Part shown: piece after piece, positions 8,944 to 17,987 of the stretch
Position numbering within the stretch: the first letter of the stretch is position 1
How the letters are laid out: every line of letters begins with the position of its first letter
NCBI RefSeq assembly: GCF_001434835.1
Contig: NZ_AZDV01000006.1
Coordinates: forward strand, 62,001 to 126,000
Length of the DNA: 64,000 bases
DNA from: Levilactobacillus acidifarinae DSM 19394 = JCM 15949
GTDB taxonomy: Bacteria; Bacillota; Bacilli; Lactobacillales; Lactobacillaceae
Direction: 5' to 3'
Notes under the pieces: model-generated
The model's input: only the letters and a program-made list of their open reading frames with translations
Told to the model about the DNA's origin: nothing
Database searches by the model: none
Position numbers and translations under genes: made by a program

Positions 8944-10275
8944 TTATTTATCCTGATGGTCCCGCCGCCACTTCTTCACGTAATCCAATCGCTTCTTGAA
9001 CAAGTCTTCGCGGCCCTGATCCGTGGGGTGGTAGTATTCGTGGCCCACCAAGGCATCCGGTAGGCTCTGCATGGCCGTCAGCTTATCCGGCGCATCGTGG
9101 GCGTACTGGTAGTCCTTGCCGTAATCCAGGTCGGCCATCAACTTGGTCGGCGCGTTGCGAATCTGCAACGGGACCGGTTCGTCACGGGTCTCCTGAACGT
9201 CCTTCTTCGCCGCCAAGCGGGCCTTGTAAATGGCGTTGGACTTCGGCGCCAACGCCAAGTAGATCACCGCTTCGGTCAGGTGCACGTCACACTCCGGCAT
9301 CCCCAGAAACTGACAGGCCTGAAAGACGTTGACCGCCACGTTGAGTGCATTCGTGTCGGCCAATCCGATATCTTCACTGGCAAACCGCACCAACCGCCGC
9401 GCGATGTACAGCGGGTCTTCGCCACCTTCTAGCATGCGCGACAGCCAGTAAATGGCCGCGTCGGCGTCACTGTTACGCATCGACTTATGCAGCGCGGAAA
9501 TGATGTTGTAGTGTTCCTCGCCGCTCTTATCGTATAGCACGAACTTCTGGGTGATCAGTTGTTTCAAATCGTCTCTGGTCACCGTTACTCGCCGATCAGT
9601 CTTTTGACCGTTAAGCACCGCCATTTCCAGCGTGTTTAAGGCCGTGCGGGCATCCCCGTTAGCAAACTCGGCCATCGCCCGTAACTCATCATCCCCCACC
9701 TGAACGGTCAAATCCGGAAAGCCGGCCGGGTTCTTCAACGCGTTTTGTAACAATTGCTCGATATCGGCGGTCTCTAAGGCCTTGAGCACGAAGACCTTAC
9801 ACCGCGACAACAGCGCCGAGTTGAGTTCGAACGACGGGTTTTCGGTGGTCGCCCCGATTAACGTGATACTGCCGCGTTCCACGTAGGGCAGAAAGGCGTC
9901 CTGTTGGGCCTTGTTGAACCGGTGGATTTCGTCAACGAAGACCAGGGTTCGTTCGCCGATTTGCCGGTCCCCCTCAGCCAGTTGCATGACCTTCTTAATC
10001 TTACTAATACTACTAATACTACTGTCGACCGCACTGAACCGGATAAACTTGGCCCGAGTTTGCTGGGCAATAATTTCGGCTAACGTGGTCTTTCCGACCC
10101 CCGGCGGCCCCCAGAAAATCATCGACGAGACCTGGTCGTTTTCAATCAGTTCCCGTAAGATTTTCCCGGCCCCTAACAAGTGCCGCTGTCCCACAAAGTC
10201 GTCGAGCGTTTCCGGACGCACCCGGTTGGCCAACGGCATCTGTTGGGGATTGTCGAATAACGATTCTTGTTCCAT
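8944..10275 (-). CDS. rarA: Replication-associated recombination protein A (AAA+ ATPase)
   Basis: A 443-residue AAA+ protein of the RarA/MgsA/WRNIP1 family. Walker A GPPGVGKT lies near residue 57, Walker B LVFVDEIHRF near 114, sensor 1 GATTENPSFELN near 140, and a C-terminal tetramerisation domain completes it. RarA acts at stalled replication forks together with SSB. The segment just after Walker A contains a 9-bp duplication giving SSISSIS (DNA about 10003-10022). It is followed 26 bp upstream in the same direction by a small conserved-looking gene, so the two may be co-transcribed. Confidence 0.95.
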   Translation of the reverse strand: MEQESLFDNPQQMPLANRVRPETLDDFVGQRHLLGAGKILRELIENDQVSSMIFWGPPGVGKTTLAEIIAQQTRAKFIRFSAVDSSISSISKIKKVMQLAEGDRQIGERTLVFVDEIHRFNKAQQDAFLPYVERGSITLIGATTENPSFELNSALLSRCKVFVLKALETADIEQLLQNALKNPAGFPDLTVQVGDDELRAMAEFANGDARTALNTLEMAVLNGQKTDRRVTVTRDDLKQLITQKFVLYDKSGEEHYNIISALHKSMRNSDADAAIYWLSRMLEGGEDPLYIARRLVRFASEDIGLADTNALNVAVNVFQACQFLGMPECDVHLTEAVIYLALAPKSNAIYKARLAAKKDVQETRDEPVPLQIRNAPTKLMADLDYGKDYQYAHDAPDKLTAMQSLPDALVGHEYYHPTDQGREDLFKKRLDYVKKWRRDHQDK

Positions 10276-10301
10276 ACCGTTTCCCCCTTCAACACACAGC
10301 T

Positions 10302-10628
10302 TTACCGACCACCCGCGGCTTGATCCGCTTGTTGTTCCAAGTAAAGTTGCGTGGCTTCTGCGTTGGCCCGAAAATCCGCCACAAACGAGTCACTCATCGG
10401 GGCCACCGTGGCGGTTTGTTTGCCTAAAATATCAATCACGATGAGCTGGTTATCCTGCCACTTCGCCGTATCATAGTGGCCGTCTTCAATCTGGTCTAAA
10501 AACGTCTGAAAGGTATCGAGGACGCCCTGCCGAATCACGTCGTCTTCACTGACCTTTTCGCCTAACTTTTGGAGCTGTAACTGCCGCAATTGGACTTCAT
10601 CCATATCGGCTGGAATTTGAATAAACAT
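10302..10628 (-). CDS. Small acidic protein of unknown function, upstream of rarA
   Basis: A 108-residue soluble protein starting MFIQIPADMDEVQLRQLQLQ, with GGGGGAAC upstream of the ATG. It looks mostly helical, with an acidic, Gln-rich composition and no cysteine, signal peptide or membrane segment. It ends 26 bp before rarA on the same strand, so the two probably form a transcription unit. I do not recognise a domain. A role linked to RarA is possible but based on position alone. Confidence 0.7.
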   Translation of the reverse strand: MFIQIPADMDEVQLRQLQLQKLGEKVSEDDVIRQGVLDTFQTFLDQIEDGHYDTAKWQDNQLIVIDILGKQTATVAPMSDSFVADFRANAEATQLYLEQQADQAAGGR

Positions 10629-10787
10629 GGTTAGTTCCCCCAGTTTGTTTTTAATTTATTCTATCACTTCATTCTAACGAAAAGAACGAGACGAATCGTT
10701 ATCCTTAACCGTTATCTGGTGTAAACTAAAGATAATGCGCGGGCGCTTCCCGCGTAACGAGTTCGAATCGTTAAGGAGGGGCGTTTT

Positions 10788-11243
10788 ATGGAAGACTACA
10801 TTCTAGACTTCACCACTAACCTCGCCATCCTCCACCGTCAATTTCAGCGTGATATGAACCAAATTCTAGAGGCGGATAAGGTTCCCATCAACATCACGGA
10901 ATTTTACCTGTTAGTTTTGGTTTCCGAGACCAGTCCCATTAATCAACGGATGGCGGCACGTACGATTGCGGTGGACGAAGGCCTGATGACCCGCATGGTC
11001 CGCCACCTGGTGGCCTTAGATTTCCTGCAAAAGACCGATGACCCAGCCGACCGCCGCAACAAGCAGTTGACCCTAACGGCTACCGGTGAACAGCTAGTCC
11101 AGCGGGCGGTGCAAGTCCTGCACCACTGGTGGCAAAACGTCACCCCGACCGATACCACCGTGAATTTCCAAGCCATGACCGAACAGCTACAGCGGTTATC
11201 CATGCGCGTTTTGCAGTTCGATCATCCACTCGAAAACCTTTAA
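10788..11243 (+). CDS. MarR-family transcriptional regulator
   Basis: A 151-residue MarR-type winged helix regulator. The N-terminal dimer helix is followed by a helix-turn-helix (INQRMAARTIAVDEGLMTRMVRHL) and the beta-wing signature KTDDPADRRNKQLTLTATGE. The start ATG has a strong AAGGAGGGG site. The nnrE gene begins 33 bp downstream on the same strand, so both are probably co-transcribed. No ligand can be predicted. A short GC-rich hairpin (GCGCGGG...CCCGCG) lies just upstream of the leader. Confidence 0.9.
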   Translation: MEDYILDFTTNLAILHRQFQRDMNQILEADKVPINITEFYLLVLVSETSPINQRMAARTIAVDEGLMTRMVRHLVALDFLQKTDDPADRRNKQLTLTATGEQLVQRAVQVLHHWWQNVTPTDTTVNFQAMTEQLQRLSMRVLQFDHPLENL

Positions 11244-11276
11244 GTTGTTTTTGTGACATTCAAGGAGGGACTATTA

Positions 11277-11924
11277 ATGAGTAAAGCCATTACGATTGCG
11301 CAAGCGCAGAGTTACGACGCCCATACCATTAACGAGATTGGCATTCCCGCCATGGTGCTGATGGAACGCGCGGCGTTAGCCACCTTCAACAACCTGTTAA
11401 ATGATGATTACGACCTCACCCGTGTGGTGGTGGTCGCTGCGACCGGGAACAACGGCGGGGACGGCATTGCCGTGGCCCGCTTACTGAAGGTCCGCAACAT
11501 TGACGTCGCCATCTACCTGCTAGGCGACCCCGCTAAGGCTACGGACCAAACGGCCCAACAGTTAAAAATTGCCAACTACTACCACATTCCGTTCACCACG
11601 GACCTAAACGACGTGATCAACGCCACCACAATTATTGACGCCATCTTCGGCGTGGGGTTGAGTCGGCCGATTACCGGCAAGTTCGCCGAAGCGGTCAACG
11701 CGATTAACGCTACCGACGCCTCGACCGTGGCCATCGACGTGCCATCCGGCATCAACGCCGACAGTGGTGAAACGTTAGGCGTGGCGGTTCAAGCCGATTC
11801 CACGACCACCATGGCCTACAAAAAAGTCGGCATGCTGACCGCCAACGGTAAGCAACACACCGGCATTCTCCACGTGGCCGACATCGGGATTTACGGGGCC
11901 GATCACGTGGAAACCATCAAATAG
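11277..11924 (+). CDS. nnrE: NAD(P)H-hydrate epimerase (YjeF N-terminal domain)
   Basis: A 215-residue protein made of the YjeF-N domain only. The enzyme interconverts the R and S forms of damaged NAD(P)H hydrate so that a dehydratase can repair it. Visible motifs are the YDAHTINEIGIPAMVLMERAA N-terminus, the phosphate-binding NNGGDG, and DAIFGVGL and IDVPSGI. The start at 11277 follows AAGGAGGGA; an earlier in-frame codon lacks a site. The partner dehydratase is not fused, unlike in E. coli NnrD/YjeF. It is downstream of marR and ends at a terminator. Confidence 0.92.
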   Translation: MSKAITIAQAQSYDAHTINEIGIPAMVLMERAALATFNNLLNDDYDLTRVVVVAATGNNGGDGIAVARLLKVRNIDVAIYLLGDPAKATDQTAQQLKIANYYHIPFTTDLNDVINATTIIDAIFGVGLSRPITGKFAEAVNAINATDASTVAIDVPSGINADSGETLGVAVQADSTTTMAYKKVGMLTANGKQHTGILHVADIGIYGADHVETIK

Positions 11925-11933
11925 ACTTCATCC

Positions 11934-11963
11934 AAACGGGTTCCTAACGAACCCGTTTTTTTT
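11934..11963 (+). terminator. Terminator of marR-nnrE
   Basis: AACGGGTTC pairs with GAACCCGTT around a 5-base loop and is followed by a run of eight T. Confidence 0.92.
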
Positions 11964-12031
11964 AGGCATTTTTGTTGCCTTTTTCAGGGGGCCTTGGTAT
12001 ATTGAAATCGGTTACATAAAGGAGGTTTTCG

Positions 12032-12583
12032 ATGTCCAAAAAAACCGGCTTTAGCAACATTCAAACCTTAGATCCAACCCTGCTAGTTGACTTGCGTTAC
12101 GCAACCCCCAACAACTTCACAGGACAAGTTATCTACGACTTCACCACGGCCATCGCACGCACGGGGACGGCCCAGAAATTGGTTGTCGCCAATGCTGCGC
12201 TCCGTCAACAGGGCTACCGACTTAAAGTTTGGGACGCCTATCGCCCGGTGACCGCCCAAAGACGCCTTTTTGACGTTTACCCCGACCCGAATTTTGTGGC
12301 ACAGCCCGATTCGAACTTCTCGCATCAAAAAGGGGTCACTTTCGATTTAACGCTCTGTGATGCTGCGGGCCACGAACTCGAGATGCAAAGCGCGTTCGAC
12401 GACTTTTCCGAACGGGCCCACCGCGAGTACCCCCGCACAGCCGAACAAGAACACAACTACCAACTCCTGAACCAAGCGATGTTGGCCGCTGGTTTTGTCG
12501 GCTACATCAACGAGTGGTGGGACTACCGAGACGCGGACCAAGCTGCCTACGCCCCGCTAGCCGCCAATCCGAATGATTTCTAG
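12032..12583 (+). CDS. VanX-like D-Ala-D-Ala dipeptidase with an altered zinc ligand
   Basis: A 183-residue M15D-family protein. The SNFSHQKGVTFDLTL segment (about residue 95) supplies the first two zinc ligands (His and Asp) of the SxHxxGxxxD motif. The C-terminal motif reads NEWWDYRD (about residue 160). In VanX this motif is EWWH, whose His is the third zinc ligand and whose Glu is the catalytic base; here the His is Asp. Family members release D-Ala for reuse. The protein has no signal peptide. The altered ligand could change metal use or activity, or may be a normal variant in this lineage. Confidence 0.8.
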   Translation: MSKKTGFSNIQTLDPTLLVDLRYATPNNFTGQVIYDFTTAIARTGTAQKLVVANAALRQQGYRLKVWDAYRPVTAQRRLFDVYPDPNFVAQPDSNFSHQKGVTFDLTLCDAAGHELEMQSAFDDFSERAHREYPRTAEQEHNYQLLNQAMLAAGFVGYINEWWDYRDADQAAYAPLAANPNDF

Positions 12584-12617
12584 GCTTTACTTATTTACTC
12601 AATAGCACTCCCCCCTA

Positions 12618-12664
12618 AAACGGACGTTTAACCGGTGATTGAGACCGCGTTTAAACGTCCGTTT
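12618..12664 (+). terminator. Long hairpin after the VanX-like gene
   Basis: A perfect 14-bp stem, AAACGGACGTTTAA paired with TTAAACGTCCGTTT, surrounds a 19-base loop. The T tail is weak, so termination is likely but not certain. Confidence 0.55.
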
Positions 12665-12771
12665 GACGTTTGGCCAAACCCATTGCGGTTAAATAACTAA
12701 GCAACTTATCACCACTTCTTACCACAAATGGTGTTAACTAGAAGTAAGTACGTTTTGAGGAGGGAACTGTT

Positions 12772-13716
12772 TTGTTTGCCTTAGTTATGGGGGTCGTCAT
12801 CGGCCTCATTTTACCGTTACAAACCAGCATTAATTCGCGTTTACGCCGCTCCGTCGGGTCGCCCTTCGTGGCCTCATTAATTTCCTTTACCATCGGCACC
12901 CTATTTCTCGCCGTCGTCACGCTGGGCGTCGATCACCACCTGTTCTTCAGTCCCCACCTATTTAGCCAACAACCGGCCTGGCTGTGGATTGGCGGGTTAT
13001 TCGGGGTCGTCTACCTGACCTGCAACATCCTGTTGTTCCCCCAACTGGGAAGCGTCCAAACCGTGATTCTACCCATGTTTGGTCAAATTCTGATGGGGTT
13101 GTTGATCGATAACTTCGGTTGGTTTCACGCCAAGGTGAGTCCCCTGACCCCCGTTCGACTGGGGGGCGCCGTTCTGGTCTTAATCGGCGTCATCGTCACC
13201 GTGGCGTTAAGTACCTGGTTATTAAACCGGCGCGACACGTTGACTCCTAGCGCTCGCTCGGCCCAACTCGGTCTGTGGCTCTGGCGCTTACTTGGTATCG
13301 GCGCCGGGATGCTCGGGGCCGCCCAATCCGCCATCAACGGCCACTTGGGTCTAGTCCTCAAGTCATCGTTAAATGCGGCCTTTATTTCGTTTTTCGTGGG
13401 AACCCTAGCCCTGATTGTGGTTAATCTGGTCTTGCGTTCACCACGACAACTCATTCACCCCGATCACCAACCGAATCCTTGGTGGATGTGGCTGGGTGGC
13501 GTCATCGGCGCATTGTTCGTTTTAGGCAACGTCTATCTGGTACCGATTCTAGGAACCGGTTTAACCGTTGTGATTGTTTTAGTTGGTCTGATGGGCGGCA
13601 GCTTGTTGATCGACAACTTCGGTTGGCTGGATAGCAAACGTAACCCGGTCACGTTGGTTCAAATCGTGGGCCTACTGATCATGATTGGTGGCGTCGCACT
13701 CATTCATTTAGCTTAA
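12772..13716 (+). CDS. YdcZ-type (DUF606) drug/metabolite transporter
   Basis: A 314-residue membrane protein with about ten helices and an internal duplication. PLQTSINSRLRRSV near the N-terminus corresponds to AAQSAINGHLGLVL near residue 185, and DNFGWFHAK to DNFGWLDSK. This fused-tandem arrangement is typical of the YdcZ branch of the DMT superfamily. Substrates of this branch are unknown. Translation starts at TTG 12772, placed by a GGAGGG site; no better ATG is available. It stands alone and is followed by a strong terminator. Confidence 0.85.
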   Translation: MFALVMGVVIGLILPLQTSINSRLRRSVGSPFVASLISFTIGTLFLAVVTLGVDHHLFFSPHLFSQQPAWLWIGGLFGVVYLTCNILLFPQLGSVQTVILPMFGQILMGLLIDNFGWFHAKVSPLTPVRLGGAVLVLIGVIVTVALSTWLLNRRDTLTPSARSAQLGLWLWRLLGIGAGMLGAAQSAINGHLGLVLKSSLNAAFISFFVGTLALIVVNLVLRSPRQLIHPDHQPNPWWMWLGGVIGALFVLGNVYLVPILGTGLTVVIVLVGLMGGSLLIDNFGWLDSKRNPVTLVQIVGLLIMIGGVALIHLA

Positions 13717-13718
13717 AG

Positions 13719-13768
13719 TTAACTCCGGTTAGTCGCTTGAATTTTTTGGCGACTAACCGGAGTTTTTT
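13719..13768 (+). terminator. Terminator of the YdcZ-type gene
   Basis: A 16-bp stem, AACTCCGGTTAGTCGC paired with GCGACTAACCGGAGTT, is followed by a T run. Confidence 0.93.
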
Positions 13769-13802
13769 GCTTTTCGTTATTTTAGTGAACCCAATTCGCT
13801 CG

Positions 13803-13955
13803 ACTAGCGCTATCTGCGGCCGCCGAAACGTGCTTTTAGGGGACAGCCAGGTTCAGGCTCTTTTTGGTAATTACTTGTAAGTAACAGTGCCCCCAGTTAC
13901 TAGCGCTATCTGCAACTTCTGAAACGTGCGACTGACGGGCAGCCGGTTCCGCTTA
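13803..13955. repeat. Two direct copies of intergenic repeat B
   Basis: ACTAGCGCTATCTGC occurs at 13803 and again at 13899, exactly 96 bp apart. Both are followed by a variable 7-mer, then GAAACGTGC, then a related G-rich block ending CAGCC. No ORF or RNA family accounts for it. Confidence 0.65.
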
Positions 13956-13960
13956 ATCCC

Positions 13961-14003
13961 GATAACGGATTCATCCCCAAGGACCGGGGATAAACCCGTT
14001 ATC
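13961..14003. repeat. Stable hairpin next to repeat B
   Basis: An 18-bp stem with two mismatches, from GATAACGG to CCGTTATC, has a 7-base loop and no T run. It lies between convergent genes in a 400-bp gap. Its function is unknown. Confidence 0.6.
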
Positions 14004-14051
14004 GGCCTTAATGCTCACCAGCTAAACGCCCTTCGTCGCACTCTAACACAA

Positions 14052-14083
14052 AAGGACCGTCCCCTCTCTGGAGAACGACCCTT
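14052..14083 (-). terminator. Terminator of the adh-ald pair
   Basis: On the minus strand, AAGGGTCGTTCTC and GGGGACGGTCCTT pair along 13 positions including G-U pairs. The next bases are TTTGTGT. Confidence 0.75.
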
Positions 14084-14117
14084 TCGATCAAAGCTGCTGT
14101 TCTTGCAAAGTTAGATT

Positions 14118-15593
14118 TTAGCCTTGAGCCTTTTCTGGATGACCTTGCAAGTAGATGACATGCGTATTCAAGTATTCTTCAATCCCGTGACGCCCGTCGT
14201 CACCGCCGATACCGGATTCCTTCCAACCGGAGTGTGACCCGTTCATGGCTTCGAAGTTGAACCGGTTGATGTAGGTTTCCCCGTCTTCCAGTTCGTTCGC
14301 CGCCCGGGCCGCGTTGTCCAAGTTCTGCGTGAAGATGGACGATGTCAGCCCAAAGTCGCTGTCGTTAGCCATGTTAATCGCATCGTCTAAGGTCTTGAAG
14401 GTCACAATTGGCAATACCGGCCCGAAGATTTCGTCTTGCACGATTTCGGAGTCCTGCTTAACGTTGGTGATCACCGTTGGCTCGTAGTAGAACCCGTTTT
14501 CGATGGTGACCTTGTGGCCCCCGGTCGTAATCTTACCGCCGGCCTTGACCGCCCGTTGGACCATCCCGTCTACCTTGTCCAAGGCAGCCTGGTTGATCAG
14601 TGGTCCCATGCCGGAATCCTTATCGGTAATTGGATTAGCAACCTTGACGGCAGCCATCTTGGTGGTCAACTTCTTGGTGAATTCGTCGGCCACGTCTTCT
14701 TGAACGTAAATTCGTTCACAGTTATTGCAAAGTTGGCCGTTGTTGTCGATCCGTGAATCGATGATGGCTTGAGCGGCCAAGTCTAGGTCGGCATCGCTGC
14801 AGACGATGGCTGGCGCCTTCCCGCCTAATTCCAGGGAAACCTTGGCCATGTGAGTTGCGGCGGCCCCCATGACGCGTTTCCCGGAATCCACGGACCCGGT
14901 CAGACTAATGATGCCAATCTTCTTGTTCCGGGATAGTTCGTCCCCGACGACCGAGCCAGGCCCGGTAACAAAGTTGACGACCCCCTTCGGAATGCCCACC
15001 TTATCGACGATCTTGGCAAATTCCAAGGCCAGGTTAGGCGTATCGGAACTTGGTTTCATCACGATGGTGTTCCCGGTAACCAAAGCCGGCCCCATCTTCC
15101 GCGCAATCAGGAAGAATGGGAAGTTCCACGGTAAGATCCCCGCGGCCACCCCAATGGGTTGCTTAGCAATCATGATGTTTTCGTTAGCGTTGTCGGATTG
15201 GAGAATTTCCCCTTCGTAGGTCCGGGCCGCCGCAGCCATGTAGTCGAAGTAGTCCGCGGAGAACATAATTTCCGTGGTGGCTAACGACTTGATCTTCCCC
15301 TGTTCTTCTTGCAACAAAGCAATCAGATGGTCGGCTTGGTTGCGAACTTCCGTGGCGACGTCGTGGAGGTACTGCCCCCGGGTCGCCGCTGGCACGAACT
15401 TCCAAGTCTTTTCGGCTTCATAGGCGTCGTTGATTGCCGCTTGGGTTTCTTCGCGCGTGGCACTCGGCACGGTTGAGATCTTCTCACCGGTCGACGGGTT
15501 AATCACCGTCAGTAATTTACCAGAAGTTGAGTCCTTAAATTCACCATTAACATACATTTGGTAGTGCTTTAATCCAGTTTCTGTTGCTGGCAT
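14118..15593 (-). CDS. Aldehyde dehydrogenase (NAD(P)-dependent)
   Basis: A 491-residue member of the ALDH superfamily, which oxidises aldehydes to acids. PWNFPFFLIARKMGPAL, the catalytic Glu in LELGGKAPAIV (about residue 254) and the catalytic Cys in GQLCNNCERIYV (about residue 288) are all present, so it should be active. It follows the zinc alcohol dehydrogenase gene by about 50 bp on the same strand, suggesting an alcohol-to-aldehyde-to-acid pair. The start ATG 15593 gives a normal-length N-terminus. It resembles lactaldehyde/glycolaldehyde-type enzymes, but the substrate is not readable from sequence. Confidence 0.93.
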   Translation of the reverse strand: MPATETGLKHYQMYVNGEFKDSTSGKLLTVINPSTGEKISTVPSATREETQAAINDAYEAEKTWKFVPAATRGQYLHDVATEVRNQADHLIALLQEEQGKIKSLATTEIMFSADYFDYMAAAARTYEGEILQSDNANENIMIAKQPIGVAAGILPWNFPFFLIARKMGPALVTGNTIVMKPSSDTPNLALEFAKIVDKVGIPKGVVNFVTGPGSVVGDELSRNKKIGIISLTGSVDSGKRVMGAAATHMAKVSLELGGKAPAIVCSDADLDLAAQAIIDSRIDNNGQLCNNCERIYVQEDVADEFTKKLTTKMAAVKVANPITDKDSGMGPLINQAALDKVDGMVQRAVKAGGKITTGGHKVTIENGFYYEPTVITNVKQDSEIVQDEIFGPVLPIVTFKTLDDAINMANDSDFGLTSSIFTQNLDNAARAANELEDGETYINRFNFEAMNGSHSGWKESGIGGDDGRHGIEEYLNTHVIYLQGHPEKAQG

Positions 15594-15643
15594 TGCTAAG
15601 GCTTCCTTTTCGTTAAATTCTTAAACGACAACGTCACAAAAAC

Positions 15644-16765
15644 TTATTTACCAGGTACGTAGTCGGGGTCGATGACCAGCACGGGCTTGATGGTCTTCCC
15701 GCTACCGGAATCGGCGTTAGCTTCGTTGATTTGGTCGAAGCGGTAGAACTTTTCGGTCTTGTCGAAGTCAAACATCCCGGCCTGGTAGAACCGAATCAAC
15801 CGTGGAATATCGATTTGTGGTACGGAATCACCCATGTTGACCCCGACGACTTTCCGGTCGCTCACACACAGGTCGTTCCAGGTATCCAAGTCGATGTGGT
15901 GTGGCGTAACGGCGATGGTGGCCGTAGTTCCACCCTGGGCTAAGGCTTGGATGGAGTCTTCCATGACCTGCTTAACCCCGGTCGTATCAACCGCCCAGTC
16001 GACCCCGTAGCCGCCGGTCAGCTTCTTGATGGCTTCGACGGCGTTTTCGGTCTTACTGTTGATGGTGTCGGTCGCACCGAGCTCTTTAGCCAAAGCCAAA
16101 CGAGAGTCCACCACGTCCACGGCAATGACGGTCGTGCACCCGGAGATCTTACCGGCCATCATGGCGGCTAACCCAACGGCCCCGGTCCCGAAGACGGCGA
16201 TCGTATCACCGGGCTTCGGCTTCAAGGTGTTCAGGACGGTCCCGGATCCAGTCACGTACCCGCAACCTAGTGGGCCTAATTTCCGCAAATCCAAATCCTT
16301 AGGAACTTTGACGGCGTTCCGTTCCCGAACTACCGTGGTCGTGGTGAAGGAAGATTGGTCGAACATGTCGGCAACTTGGTGGCCATTTTCCGTGAAGTGG
16401 GCGCTCCCATCGGGCCGAACCCCAGACAAGTTATTAGCCGCGTAGTTCAGACACTGTGTCGGCATCCCCTTCAAACAATTCGTGCAATTTCCACAACCAT
16501 AGAAGGATAAGATGACGTGGTCACCGGGCTTGAAGTCCTTGACTTCGGGCCCCACCTTTTCGACAATTCCGGAACCTTCGTGGCCCAAAATGATTGGATA
16601 GCCAATTTCGGCGTCACCCTTTCGCAGCGCTTCGTCGGAGTGACAAATCCCGGTCGCAACCATGTGAACTTGTAAGTCGTCCGCCTGCATCGGTGCCAAT
16701 TCAACGTCATCTTTAATTTCGAAGGAACCGCCCTTCTTATCAACAACTGCCGCTTTGATCCGCAT
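15644..16765 (-). CDS. Zinc-dependent alcohol dehydrogenase (aryl-alcohol type)
   Basis: The start is taken at ATG 16765, with AAAGGATG upstream, giving 373 residues. Catalytic zinc motif GICHSDE and GHEGSGIVEKVG, structural zinc CGNCTNCLKGMPTQC and the Rossmann motif FGTGAVGLAAM are all present. The size and the FTENGHQVADMF segment fit the aryl-alcohol/propanol-preferring branch of medium-chain dehydrogenases. It probably forms a two-gene unit with the downstream aldehyde dehydrogenase, working on alcohols with NAD(P). The long leader carries a 9-bp inverted repeat (16808-16816 and 16866-16874). Confidence 0.93.
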   Translation of the reverse strand: MRIKAAVVDKKGGSFEIKDDVELAPMQADDLQVHMVATGICHSDEALRKGDAEIGYPIILGHEGSGIVEKVGPEVKDFKPGDHVILSFYGCGNCTNCLKGMPTQCLNYAANNLSGVRPDGSAHFTENGHQVADMFDQSSFTTTTVVRERNAVKVPKDLDLRKLGPLGCGYVTGSGTVLNTLKPKPGDTIAVFGTGAVGLAAMMAGKISGCTTVIAVDVVDSRLALAKELGATDTINSKTENAVEAIKKLTGGYGVDWAVDTTGVKQVMEDSIQALAQGGTTATIAVTPHHIDLDTWNDLCVSDRKVVGVNMGDSVPQIDIPRLIRFYQAGMFDFDKTEKFYRFDQINEANADSGSGKTIKPVLVIDPDYVPGK

Positions 16766-17206
16766 AATATCATCCTTTCTAAAATAATGATTCAGCAACT
16801 TGATCGACGTGATTAGAGACTCGCAATCCGTGGATCATGGTATGCCCCCACAGTTATCGGGGCCGCTAATCACGATGATGGTTAATCAAAGATTGTGAAT
16901 TACTAATCATTCGCTCTACAAGTTCGTTATAGTCCTTTTTCGGCCGTAATTAAAGGGCTTTCATAATATTTTTATATATTTTTGATGTGCCGTTTTACAA
17001 GTTTGTTTATTAATTTGTTTGTAAATTCACATTATTAATCGGTCGATTACCTACCGCAATCCCCGGCCGAACGCGGCATAAATCGTTATACTTGCACGCA
17101 ATTAACCGGCCAAATTTTTCGGTTTTTTGCTATTCAAGACTAAAAAATCGCGTCCACAAAAAAATCCGAACCACCATGTGATTCGGACCATTTAGTCAGA
17201 CTTTGC
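16766..17206. promoter_or_regulatory. Leader and promoter region of adh
   Basis: A 440-bp gap. A weak minus-strand promoter (TTTAAT, 17 bp, TATAAC) lies near 16924-16952. CGTGATTAG and its inverse frame a 49-base loop in the transcribed leader. Further up, near 17022-17033, the partly palindromic TGTGAATTTACA recalls a Rex redox-regulator site. These are sequence resemblances only. Confidence 0.35.
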
Positions 17207-17833
17207 TTATTTTTGGACCATAAACGAATGATCCGGAATGCGAATCAGCGTAAACCGGTTTGCTAACCGCCCAGCGTGCAACCCAATCCCGTTAACGAAA
17301 CTCTTCTTATAGGTGGTCTCAATGACGCCGACCCAGGCCTTCTGGTGCCGTTGGTCGTAACGCGCGACCCGCTGTTTATCCCAGTGGTACGCCGATGCCG
17401 GTAAGTTGATGGGGTTCTTCCCCGTCGCCACCGTTGCCGCCGTACTATCGACCCGGTACTGCTCGCCTTCGGTCAGGTAAGTATATTGTTGAATGGGTTT
17501 CTGACCACTATTATTGGTTACCGCGACGTAATAGGAAGACCCGCTTCCCGTTCCCGTGTTCAAGACCAGTGGTTCGTAGCGCGTGGTCTGGGAGACCCGG
17601 TTTCCTAGTTGATTGACGTTTTGGAAAAAGGTGGTGTAGCTCATGCCGCCAAAGAAAAGGAGCCAAGCCACTAATTCCACCGTCGAGATGGTGAAATTGC
17701 GCCAAGAAAAGCTCCGGCCCTCCTTAACGATTAAATGAATTCGCCGCACACGCATATCGTGCGTCATCCAGATGAGAGTGATCAAGACCAAGAGCCACAA
17801 GACCATCCCGACTAAGTTCCAAGTTGATTTCAT
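17207..17833 (-). CDS. Two-helix membrane protein, function unknown
   Basis: A 208-residue protein. One membrane helix is at about residues 6-24 and a second at about 50-68. A basic linker lies between them, and an extracellular domain of about 135 residues follows, rich in Thr, Tyr and Asn. Similar architectures are widespread and uncharacterised in Lactobacillaceae; I cannot name a function. The gene is monocistronic and divergent from the choloylglycine-hydrolase-like gene. The soluble domain has no cysteine or obvious catalytic motif. Confidence 0.7.
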   Translation of the reverse strand: MKSTWNLVGMVLWLLVLITLIWMTHDMRVRRIHLIVKEGRSFSWRNFTISTVELVAWLLFFGGMSYTTFFQNVNQLGNRVSQTTRYEPLVLNTGTGSGSSYYVAVTNNSGQKPIQQYTYLTEGEQYRVDSTAATVATGKNPINLPASAYHWDKQRVARYDQRHQKAWVGVIETTYKKSFVNGIGLHAGRLANRFTLIRIPDHSFMVQK

Positions 17834-17987
17834 GAAACGATTCGTTCCCTTCCCAAATCTTGCTTAGTTTAATGTCACGTTTTCCATTACCCCTTAGCTT
17901 ACGAGATTGCCGCCCCGAATACAAGCGCATTTCGTGATAAATTCCGTTATACTAAGGCTAACCACATCCTATAAGGAGGGATTTCTC

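Noticed and set aside
10003-10022. The 9-bp tandem repeat in rarA as a phase-variable tract.
   Set aside because: The unit is a multiple of three, so changes would not shift the frame; probably a harmless local duplication.
13926-14114. A 62-codon open frame over the repeat B and hairpin region.
   Set aside because: It runs through the repeat, the hairpin and the ald terminator, and lacks a ribosome site.
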